Assembly (NCBI RefSeq): GCF_006442795.2
Contig: NZ_CP083957.1
Location: 62,001 to 126,000 of the forward strand
From: Mesorhizobium sp. B1-1-8
GTDB lineage: Bacteria > Pseudomonadota > Alphaproteobacteria > Rhizobiales > Rhizobiaceae
Length of the DNA stretch: 64,000 nt
Direction of reading: 5' to 3'
Shown here: positions 35,932 to 42,530 of the stretch, in pieces
Numbering within the stretch: the stretch's first letter is position 1
How the letters are laid out: each line of letters opens with the position of its first letter
Made by a program: the position numbers and the translations under genes
The notes under the pieces: generated by a model
Told to the model about the DNA's origin: nothing
Seen by the model: the letters and a program-made list of their open reading frames with translations, nothing else
The model's database searches: none

Positions 35932-37307
35932 GCGACGTCTCATCGCCAAAAATCGTGATCGTCGGCGCCGGTCCCGGCGGCATCAGGGCAGCGGCAATGC
36001 TGGTTGCGGCCGGACTCCACCCAATGGTCATCGACGAAGGGCATCGCGCCGGCGGGCAGATCTATCGCCGTCCGCCTGACGGTTTCATCCGCAGGCCGGA
36101 ACAGCTCTACGGATCGGAGGCGGCGAAGGCGCAGGCGCTGCATGCGCTGTTCGATCGGCTGGTGGCAGAGGGGCGGCTTACCCACCACGCAGGCAGCTCG
36201 GTCATCGCTGTTCGCGGGGGCCGGCTGCATGTTCTGGCGGAGGGCGGGGTGCAGGTGATCGGCTATGATCGGCTGATCCTTGCCACCGGCGCGTCCGATC
36301 GTGTCGCTCCGGTCCCCGGCTGGCAGAGTGCCGGCGTCTACAGCCTCGGCGCGGCGCAGATCGCGCTCAAGGCGCAGGGCGTGACGCTCGGACGGGGTAT
36401 CGTGCTGATGGGATCGGGGCCTTTGCTGACCCTGGTGGGCGCGCAACTCCTCAAGGCCGGGGCGGATGTGGCGGCAGTGCTGGACACCTCGTCTTGGCGT
36501 CAGCAGATGCGGGGTCTTGGAGGGCTCGCGGCCCGCCCGTTGGTCGCACTGCGCGGTCTGGCGCTGAGAACCATGCTCCGCCGTCGCTATCATGCCGGCG
36601 TGATGCTGGAACGCATCGAGGCCGATGCTTCAGGTGTCATCGCGATGCGCTGGCGCGACGCCGGCGGACGGCAGCGCCTCACCCCGTGCGATATGATCGG
36701 CATGGGCTGGCATCTGCGCGCCGAGACGCATCTTGCCGACTTGACGGGATGCGCCTTCACCTATGACGAGCAATGGCAGCAATGGCTGCCGAAGACCGAC
36801 GAGATGGGGCGGGCCGGCAACGGAGTCTACCTTGCCGGCGACGGGGCTCGTCTCGTCGGCGCGGACGGAGCGGAGATCGCGGGGCGTCTCGCGGCGGTGG
36901 CATGCCTCACCGATATCGGGCACGTGGCGCCTTCCGCCGCCGCCGATCTGCGCAAGCTCACGCGACTCGAGCGCTTTGCCCGCGGTCTGGCTACCGCTTT
37001 TCCTTGGCCGTCCAATATGGTGCGAACACTTCCCGATGATGCGATCGTCTGCCGGTGCGAGGACGTGACGACTGCAGGCGTGCGCGAGGGCACGGATTTC
37101 GGCGGTGGCGAGGCCAACCGGGTGAAGTCGCTTTCACGCGCCGGGATGGGGCGCTGTCAGGGGCGCTATTGCCAGCTGGCAACCGTCGAAATCGTCGCGG
37201 CGCGGGCCGGGTGCGCGGCAAAGGATGTCGGCCGGTTCCGCGGCCAGGCGCCCGTGCGGCCCGCGCCTATCGGCGCTTTTCTCCAAGAGGGCTGGGGGTC
37301 TGGGTAG
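35928..37307 (+). CDS. FAD/NAD(P)- and 2Fe-2S-containing alpha subunit (HcnB/OoxA-like)
   Basis: A 459-residue flavoprotein starting at GTG 35928. An N-terminal FAD site IVIVGAGPGGIRAAAML (GAGPGG at 13-18) and an inner NAD-type site precede a C-terminal BFD-like domain. That domain has Cys375, Cys377, Cys410 and Cys415 (CRCEDV...GRCQGRYC). This is the alpha subunit layout of HcnB, octopine oxidase and D-hydroxyproline dehydrogenases. The last four residues before the stop (WGSG) are encoded by the end of a Tn3-family element inserted into the original TGA stop codon, so the native protein would have ended at ...LQEG. Function is probably unaffected. Confidence 0.9.
   Translation: MSDVSSPKIVIVGAGPGGIRAAAMLVAAGLHPMVIDEGHRAGGQIYRRPPDGFIRRPEQLYGSEAAKAQALHALFDRLVAEGRLTHHAGSSVIAVRGGRLHVLAEGGVQVIGYDRLILATGASDRVAPVPGWQSAGVYSLGAAQIALKAQGVTLGRGIVLMGSGPLLTLVGAQLLKAGADVAAVLDTSSWRQQMRGLGGLAARPLVALRGLALRTMLRRRYHAGVMLERIEADASGVIAMRWRDAGGRQRLTPCDMIGMGWHLRAETHLADLTGCAFTYDEQWQQWLPKTDEMGRAGNGVYLAGDGARLVGADGAEIAGRLAAVACLTDIGHVAPSAAADLRKLTRLERFARGLATAFPWPSNMVRTLPDDAIVCRCEDVTTAGVREGTDFGGGEANRVKSLSRAGMGRCQGRYCQLATVEIVAARAGCAAKDVGRFRGQAPVRPAPIGAFLQEGWGSG
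37290..37294. repeat. Left target-site duplication of the Tn3-family element
   Basis: GGCTG directly precedes the left 38-bp terminal repeat; AGCTG (39418-39422) directly follows the right one. Four of five bases match, the expected duplication length for Tn3-family insertion. Confidence 0.7.
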
Positions 37308-37332
37308 CAACGGAACAGAAAACCTACATAAG
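37295..37332 (+). repeat. Left terminal inverted repeat (38 bp)
   Basis: Starts GGGGTCTGGG and runs into the transposase 3' end. It also contains the TAG (37305-37307) now used as stop by the upstream alpha-subunit gene. Confidence 0.85.
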
Positions 37333-37336
37333 GATT

Positions 37337-37839
37337 TCAAGGCTCTTCGTCCGGATCGGCGTTTTTTGGATCGCGTAGCGGCCTGAGTTCGCCTCGGGCC
37401 ACGAATTCGGGAAGCGTGAAGGCGTATCGGCCGAGCATGTTGACATGTCTGAAGCCGAGCGGCGACAAGCGCGCGACATCCTCCGGCCTGACATCATACC
37501 CTTCGGCCACGAGTTGGTTGAGGGCGGCATCCGTGTAGATCGTGTTCCAGAGTACGACGAGATTGACGACCAGGCCGAGCGCTCCGAGCTGGTCTTCCTG
37601 ACCTTCACGATAGCGCTGGCGCAATTCGCCGCGCTTTCCATGGAAGATGACGCGGGCGAGCTGATGGCGTCCTTCACCGCGATTGAGCTGGATGAGAATA
37701 CGGCGTCTGTTGCTTTCATTGTCGATGAATCGCAGGAGATAGAGGGTCGTGATTAGGCGGCGAGTTCCTGCAGGGCGCGAGCAAGACGGGTTGGCCGGTC
37801 ATTGGTCTGAAGGGTCCGAGTGAGGCCTGCAGCGTCACA
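37337..37839 (-). pseudogene. Tn3-family transposase, C-terminal remnant with frameshift
   Basis: Translation of the minus strand gives the Tn3 DDE transposase C-terminus. It reads LTRTLQTNDRPTRLARALQEL, then after a one-base slip near 37755 continues LITTLYLLRFIDNES, GEGRHQLARVIFHGKRGELR, LVVNLVVLWNTIYTDAALNQL and SPLGFRHVNMLGRYAF, ending at TGA 37339-37337 next to the terminal repeat. LSPLG..HVN.LG.Y is the family's closing signature. Roughly the first 800 residues are missing, and a lost G breaks the remaining frame, so it cannot be active. Confidence 0.85.
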
Positions 37840-37988
37840 TCAAACCGGGGTTTATTGCAAAGCCGGGACGACAGAATCGACGCTATTGCGGTCGCTCGCA
37901 GCCGTTTGGCAAGATCGCAAAACGGTCACGACATAGTTTCTATGGTCCACCGGTGTGTTATCGGACATTGCCCATTGGCCCAATCAGA

Positions 37989-38387
37989 TTACCGGCCTGC
38001 GAATCGACTTCTGGCTTCTTCAGTAGCCGGCATGAAGAGAGATACCGCATTGCCTTCCGGATCGCGGAACTGGAAAGTCTTGTTGCCCCACGGCATCGTC
38101 TTAAGCTCGTGTACGAGTAGTACGCTCTCTTTAAGACGCGCGTATTCCGCATCGATATCGTTGACTTGAAACTCGATGAAGACCGTGCGGTTGGCGCCTG
38201 GCTCGGCGCTGTTTTCTTGCCACAGTGGCACTGTCGCCTCAGAACCGATCGCGAGCACGGCGCCAGGCATGACGATTTCTGCGAATACAGGTGCAAGCCA
38301 TTCTGCCGACACCCCCGTGACCATTTCGTAGAAGGCAACCATCTGCTTGATGTTGCCAGTGATGATGCGAATGGATGCAAATTTCAT
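37989..38387 (-). CDS. VOC family protein carried by the Tn3-type element
   Basis: A 132-residue glyoxalase/bleomycin-resistance-fold protein. It begins MKFASIRIITGNIKQMVAFYEMVTG, has NRTVFIEFQVNDIDAEYARLK in the second module and ends FQFRDPEGNAVSLFMP. ATG 38387 has AGGA upstream; an earlier in-frame start has none. The family includes metal-dependent lyases and drug-binding proteins, and the substrate is unknown. It is divergent from a WYL regulator with a 9-bp-arm palindrome between them, a common regulator/target pairing. Confidence 0.85.
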   Translation of the reverse strand: MKFASIRIITGNIKQMVAFYEMVTGVSAEWLAPVFAEIVMPGAVLAIGSEATVPLWQENSAEPGANRTVFIEFQVNDIDAEYARLKESVLLVHELKTMPWGNKTFQFRDPEGNAVSLFMPATEEARSRFAGR

Positions 38388-38447
38388 GACTATTTCCTGC
38401 GGCAGCGCGGCACCATTGCCGCGCATTTCAGAGCTTGTGTCATAGCG

Positions 38448-38471
38448 CTGCTGCCAGCATTATGGCAGCAG
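38448..38471. promoter_or_regulatory. Likely operator between VOC and WYL-regulator genes
   Basis: CTGCTGCCA 38448-38456 and TGGCAGCAG 38463-38471 are perfect inverted arms with a 6-base spacer. The site ends 10 bases before the regulator ATG and overlaps its ribosome site, so autorepression plus control of the divergent VOC gene is likely. Confidence 0.6.
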
Positions 38472-38481
38472 GAGTCAGCAT

Positions 38482-39189
38482 ATGCGTAGAGCCGATCGAC
38501 TTTTTCAACTGATACAGATCCTTCGGCGTAACAGCCGACCGGTGACCGCTGCTGCAATCGCGCAGGAACTGGAAGTGTCCAAGCGCACGGTCTATCGGGA
38601 CGTTGCGGACCTGATGGGGCAACGTGTGCCAATCAGTGGCGAAGCTGGTTTTGGCTATATGCTTCAGCCTGGCTTCGACATGCCGCCCCTGATGTTTACG
38701 CCAGACGAGGTTGAATCCATCGTTCTCGGCGCCCAATGGGTCGCGTTGCACTCGGATGCGGTGATCGCAAACGCCGCCCGTGATGTTGTCAGTAAGATCG
38801 CGGCGGTAGTTCCCGAGACACTGCGCCCGTTTATTGCGGAACCAAGCATGGGCATACGGTCGACGCGGTCGACGCCGAACGAGAGCATCGATGTTGCTCC
38901 TATCCGCCAGGCCATTCGAGAAGGGCGGAAGCTGCAACTTGAATATCGCTCGGAAGCAGGCGAGATCACGATCCGAACCGTCTGGCCTGTTATTCTTGGG
39001 TATTCCGAAACCAGCCGATTACTAGTGGCATGGTGCGAACTGCGGCAGGATTTTCGACATTTTCGCACTGATCGAATGTTGGCTGCGGACGTTTGTCCGG
39101 GCGCTATCGCCCTTCGCGATGGTGAACTGCGTCGGCGATGGCACACATGGCGCGAGAACCAGCTCGCCCTCCACTCACACGCCAGATGA
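38482..39189 (+). CDS. YafY-type HTH/WYL transcriptional regulator
   Basis: A 235-residue protein. The N-terminal MRRADRLFQLIQILRRNSRPVTAAAIAQELEVSKRTVYRDV is an HTH_11 domain, and a C-terminal WYL domain (from about 130: QAIREGRKLQLEYRSEAGE, then RTVWPVILGYSETSRLLVAWC) follows. It sits inside the Tn3-type element and is divergent from the VOC gene. WYL domains sense small ligands or nucleic acids; in this setting a local repressor of the VOC gene is most likely. Confidence 0.87.
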   Translation: MRRADRLFQLIQILRRNSRPVTAAAIAQELEVSKRTVYRDVADLMGQRVPISGEAGFGYMLQPGFDMPPLMFTPDEVESIVLGAQWVALHSDAVIANAARDVVSKIAAVVPETLRPFIAEPSMGIRSTRSTPNESIDVAPIRQAIREGRKLQLEYRSEAGEITIRTVWPVILGYSETSRLLVAWCELRQDFRHFRTDRMLAADVCPGAIALRDGELRRRWHTWRENQLALHSHAR

Positions 39190-39379
39190 GCGGCCTGACG
39201 CTTACGGTGTAATACTATTCTCTACAAGAAGAGAGAACGAGCCTGAGCCTTACAAGGCCGAACTCACATAACGGGAAATCGAGGCATGGAGGCTAATGTG
39301 CCCCAGCAGATCGAGAAGAGGACTGTCCGCAATCCACCCCGATGCCGTCCAGGCGGCCCCGCCTGTCTCTCTACGGCGC
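39190..39379. other. Right-end spacer of the Tn3-type element
   Basis: No gene is seen between the regulator stop and the right terminal repeat. A short hairpin, TTCTCT...AGAGAA (about 39214-39236), may terminate the regulator transcript. Confidence 0.35.
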
Positions 39380-39417
39380 CCTATGTAGGTTTTCTGTTCC
39401 GTTGCTACTCAAACCCC
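39380..39417 (-). repeat. Right terminal inverted repeat (38 bp)
   Basis: On the minus strand it starts GGGGTTTGAG and matches the left end over 35 of 38 bases. AGCTG follows as the right copy of the target duplication. Confidence 0.85.
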
Positions 39418-39422
39418 AGCTG
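39418..39422. repeat. Right target-site duplication
   Basis: AGCTG, matching GGCTG at 37290-37294 in four of five bases. With the element removed, the upstream frame would read ...GGC TGA, restoring a stop codon. Confidence 0.65.
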
Positions 39423-39449
39423 ATGCGATTGCGAAAGTCGCGGCCGGCT

Positions 39450-40775
39450 CTAGAAGTCGGCGACCTTGCCCCAGGCCGATGTATCGAAGCGCCGCGGATC
39501 GTAGGATTTCGGGTCGACGATCGGTTCCGACCCGGTCACCAGATCGGCGAGCAGATGTCCGGCGCCGGATCCGATGCCGAAGCCATGTCCCGAAAATCCG
39601 GCAGCCAGGAAGAAGCCTGGAACGGGGTCAATCTCGCCTATGGCCGGCACGCCGTCCGGCGTGCTGTCGATATAACCTGCCCAGGCAGAGCTTATCCTGG
39701 TCTTTGCGAGGTCGGGCAGCAGTTCGAGCGCCCGCGCGTGTGTCAGGCGGATCGTCGCCTGATCCGGGACCGGATCGAGGATGCGCATGCGCTCCATCGG
39801 CGTCGGCCGGTCGAGCCGCCAGCGTTTCAGCGTCTCGTGGCCCGAAAGCACGCCTTGCAGCCCACCGGGCGCGAGGTTTCGCCACCGCTTCAGGAACATG
39901 GGGATGAAATGCGAGGAGAAGCGCAGCTGCTGCGGCGTCACGTCGACGCGTCCGCGCCCGCTGATGGCAAGGGTGTAGCCGCCGTCGCCGCGGCGCGTCG
40001 CCGATATCTTCGCCGTGTGCAGCGCGTCCGGCAGGCCTTCGGCGCCGGGCGAGACCGACAAAATGGAGGAGCGGATCGATGTCTGCGGAAAGCGGAAGCC
40101 GAGCTGCCGGCAGAAAGAGGACGCCCAGGCGCCGCCGGCCATCACCGCCAATTTCGTCCGGATCGTCCCGCCTTCAGTGACTACGCCGCTCAAACGCCCG
40201 GCGGCGGTCTCGATACCGCGCGCGGCGCAATTCTGCAGCACCGTGCCGCCAAGCCTAAGGACGGCGCGGGCGACCGCCGGAGCGGCCCGCGACGGATCAG
40301 CGGTGCCGTCTGTCGGCGAGAAGACGCCACCCTTCCAGGTCCGGCCAGTGGCAATGCCCCGTTCACTGGCCTCTCGAGCGTCAAGCATATGCGTGGTGAC
40401 GCCGGCAGTCTTGGCGAAGTCGCACCAGCGCACCCAGCCGGCCAATTCCGCGTCGTCATTGCTGAGATAAAGCAGGCCGCAGCGGCGGAAGCCGGTATCC
40501 TCGCCGCTTTCGGCCGCAAAGCGCTCCAGGAGATCGAGGCTGCGGGTCGCCATCGGCAGTTCGCGGGCGTCGCGGTTTTGCTGGCGGCACCAGCCCCAGT
40601 TGCGGGAGGACTGCTCTGCGCCGATGCGTCCCTTTTCGACGAGCGCCACCTTCATGCCGCGCCGCGCCAGGTAGTAGGCTGCGAAGACGCCGACGATGCC
40701 GCCGCCGATGACCACCGCATCGGCGGATCGCGGCAGTTCGCTGGATGTCTCGATTTGCTGCAGTGGCGCGCGCAT
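39450..40775 (-). CDS. DadA-like FAD-dependent oxidoreductase
   Basis: A 441-residue DAO-family flavoprotein. VVIGGGIVGVFAAYYLARRGMKV near residue 20 is the FAD site, and GAEQSSRNWGWCRQQNRD corresponds to the flavin-contact segment. The closing motif FFLAAGFSGHGFGIGSGAG is intact. ATG 40775 has AGAGGA upstream. Before the Tn3-type insertion, this gene and the alpha-subunit gene were convergent with only about 30 bases between their stops. It may therefore belong to the same pathway, perhaps as the beta subunit, although it is on the opposite strand. Confidence 0.87.
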   Translation of the reverse strand: MRAPLQQIETSSELPRSADAVVIGGGIVGVFAAYYLARRGMKVALVEKGRIGAEQSSRNWGWCRQQNRDARELPMATRSLDLLERFAAESGEDTGFRRCGLLYLSNDDAELAGWVRWCDFAKTAGVTTHMLDAREASERGIATGRTWKGGVFSPTDGTADPSRAAPAVARAVLRLGGTVLQNCAARGIETAAGRLSGVVTEGGTIRTKLAVMAGGAWASSFCRQLGFRFPQTSIRSSILSVSPGAEGLPDALHTAKISATRRGDGGYTLAISGRGRVDVTPQQLRFSSHFIPMFLKRWRNLAPGGLQGVLSGHETLKRWRLDRPTPMERMRILDPVPDQATIRLTHARALELLPDLAKTRISSAWAGYIDSTPDGVPAIGEIDPVPGFFLAAGFSGHGFGIGSGAGHLLADLVTGSEPIVDPKSYDPRRFDTSAWGKVADF

Positions 40776-40999
40776 GATCCTCTCTTTCCTGACGCGCCAG
40801 TTTATCGGGTTGCGCAGGCAGCCGCTGCCGCAGTTGAGGCACAAGCAGAATTTTCTTCCGGCAATCCCACTGAAATCGCTAGTCCCTGCGTTTCAAAGCG
40901 GTATCCGCTCGGATGGACAGCGCAGCGGGGTATGGTAATTTGGACGTTCACCGGGGCGACGGCATTTTGTGCTGTGGGCCATCTTCCGTGGAGACGGCC

Positions 41000-41476
41000 G
41001 TGAAACTGGATCGAATCGATATCAAGATTCTGCACGAACTGCAGAAGAACGGCCGTATTACCAATGTTGAATTGGCCGACCTGGTGCATCTGTCGCCGAG
41101 CCCATGCCTGATGCGGGTCAAGAAGCTGCAGTCCGAAGGCTACATCGAGGGCTATTCGGCGCAGGTCAATATCGGCAAGCTCGGTCAGACGCTGACGGTG
41201 TTCACCGAGATCACGCTGAAGAACCACCGCCAGGTCGACTTCGCCCGCTTTCTTGCCGTGGTGGAGAAGATCGACCAGGTCATCGAATGCCACCTCGTCT
41301 CTGGCGGCTACGACTATCTGATGAAATTCATGACCGCCGGCATCGGCGAATATCAGACGATCATGGAGCGGCTGACCGACATGGATATCGGCATCGACAA
41401 GTATTTCAGCTTCGTGGTGCTGAAATCGCCCATCGTCAAGGCGCACATGCCGCTGCCCAGCCTGTTTCCGATGTAG
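41000..41476 (+). CDS. Lrp/AsnC family transcriptional regulator
   Basis: A 158-residue Lrp-type protein starting at GTG 41000 (GGAGA upstream). The N-terminal KLDRIDIKILHELQKNGRITNVELADLVHLS is the HTH, and the C-terminal ~85 residues are the RAM/AsnC ligand-binding domain (TLTVFTEITLKNHRQVDFARF and a YDYLMKF strand). It is divergent from the DadA-like gene at 40775 and probably regulates it in response to an amino acid, the usual Lrp arrangement. A decayed copy lies at 44619-45072. Confidence 0.88.
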   Translation: MKLDRIDIKILHELQKNGRITNVELADLVHLSPSPCLMRVKKLQSEGYIEGYSAQVNIGKLGQTLTVFTEITLKNHRQVDFARFLAVVEKIDQVIECHLVSGGYDYLMKFMTAGIGEYQTIMERLTDMDIGIDKYFSFVVLKSPIVKAHMPLPSLFPM

Positions 41477-41519
41477 TCGGCGACGGCCGCGCGTGGACTG
41501 TGGTTATCGCACAGGCACT

Positions 41520-42458
41520 TTACACGCCCGGCCGCAACATCGGATGCAGCGCCTTCAATTCGACTTGCATCTCGGCGATCATCCAGGCGCAAATGTCGGA
41601 TACGATCGGTCGTAGCGGCCGTGAGCGTGGCGCAATCAGCTGATGGGTCCGGCCGGTGTTGACCTGCCTGTCCGAGGCCGGAACAAGCGTTCCCTGAAGC
41701 AATGCCCTCGAGACATTGCTGAGCCAGCCGAGCGCCACGCCTTCGCCGTTCATCGCCGCCTGGAGCACGACCGCGTAGTCCGAAAACTCCAGCCACTTTG
41801 CCCTGCCGGTCTTGCGGTCGGCCACTTTGCCCCAGGCGTCGAGCCACTGCTCCCTGTCGTCGCTCAGATGAAGCAGGACATGACCTTCCCCGGTTCCGAC
41901 ATGTATCAACCGGCCGTGCGCCGACAGGTAGGAGGGGCTGCACACCGGCACGATGATTTCCGGCGAGAATGGCCAGTGATGATAGTGCGTATCGTCATTG
42001 GCCAGGATTCGCGTGGCAAGGTCGACAGTCTCGGCCGGTCCCCGCAAAACGCCGGCGATGAGCTCGAACCTCAGCTCCACATCGGGAAATCTCGTGTTGA
42101 ACGCCCCTAATCTCGGAACGAACCAGTGCGTTGCGAGAGAGCTCGAAAGCGAAAGGGTAACCACCGGCTTTGCGGCCCCGTTCCGCTTGATTCTCCGGAT
42201 CACCTCCTCGATGCCGTCGAATCCCTCCCGCACGGCCGAATAGAGGTCACGCCCTTCTGCAGTCGGGGCCAACCGGGTTGGGCCCCGGGTGAAAAGAGCG
42301 ACACCAAGATCGGTCTCCAGCTGGGCGATACTGCGGCTGATCGATGGTTGCGTGACGTTGAACTCCCGAGCGGCGGCCGTGAAACTTCCCGACCGGACAG
42401 CCGCCTCGAAGACAAGCAGCCCGCGCGCGGAGGGAACGAGTTTTGCAAAACAAGCCAT
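41520..42458 (-). CDS. LysR family transcriptional regulator (GcvA-like)
   Basis: A 312-residue LysR protein. The N-terminal ARGLLVFEAAVRSGSFTAAAREFNVTQPSISRSIAQLE is the winged helix, followed by the substrate-binding domain. ATG 42458 is used; an upstream TTG extension overlaps the divergent promoter. It faces the OYE-type demethylase-like gene across 72 bases and is its likely activator. Confidence 0.88.
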   Translation of the reverse strand: MACFAKLVPSARGLLVFEAAVRSGSFTAAAREFNVTQPSISRSIAQLETDLGVALFTRGPTRLAPTAEGRDLYSAVREGFDGIEEVIRRIKRNGAAKPVVTLSLSSSLATHWFVPRLGAFNTRFPDVELRFELIAGVLRGPAETVDLATRILANDDTHYHHWPFSPEIIVPVCSPSYLSAHGRLIHVGTGEGHVLLHLSDDREQWLDAWGKVADRKTGRAKWLEFSDYAVVLQAAMNGEGVALGWLSNVSRALLQGTLVPASDRQVNTGRTHQLIAPRSRPLRPIVSDICAWMIAEMQVELKALHPMLRPGV

Positions 42459-42530
42459 ACGCCCAGCGTATAGGCACCCCAATAATTTTCAAGCTTTCTC
42501 AAGCCCCACAAATGACGGACTATAACCTTC

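Larger units (their letters stand above)
37295..39417. mobile_element. Tn3-family non-autonomous element with VOC/WYL cargo
   Basis: The two ends are 38-bp inverted repeats beginning GGGGT: 37295-37332 and 39380-39417 (reverse). They are identical except at positions 6, 9 and 37, and share the inner core TAGCAACGGAACAGAAAACC. The left end abuts the 3' end of a Tn3 transposase remnant, the normal arrangement for this family. The flanks carry a 4/5-matching 5-bp duplication. Inside are the transposase C-terminus, a VOC gene and a divergent WYL-regulator gene; no resolvase or complete transposase is present. It can move only if a related transposase acts in trans. Confidence 0.85.
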
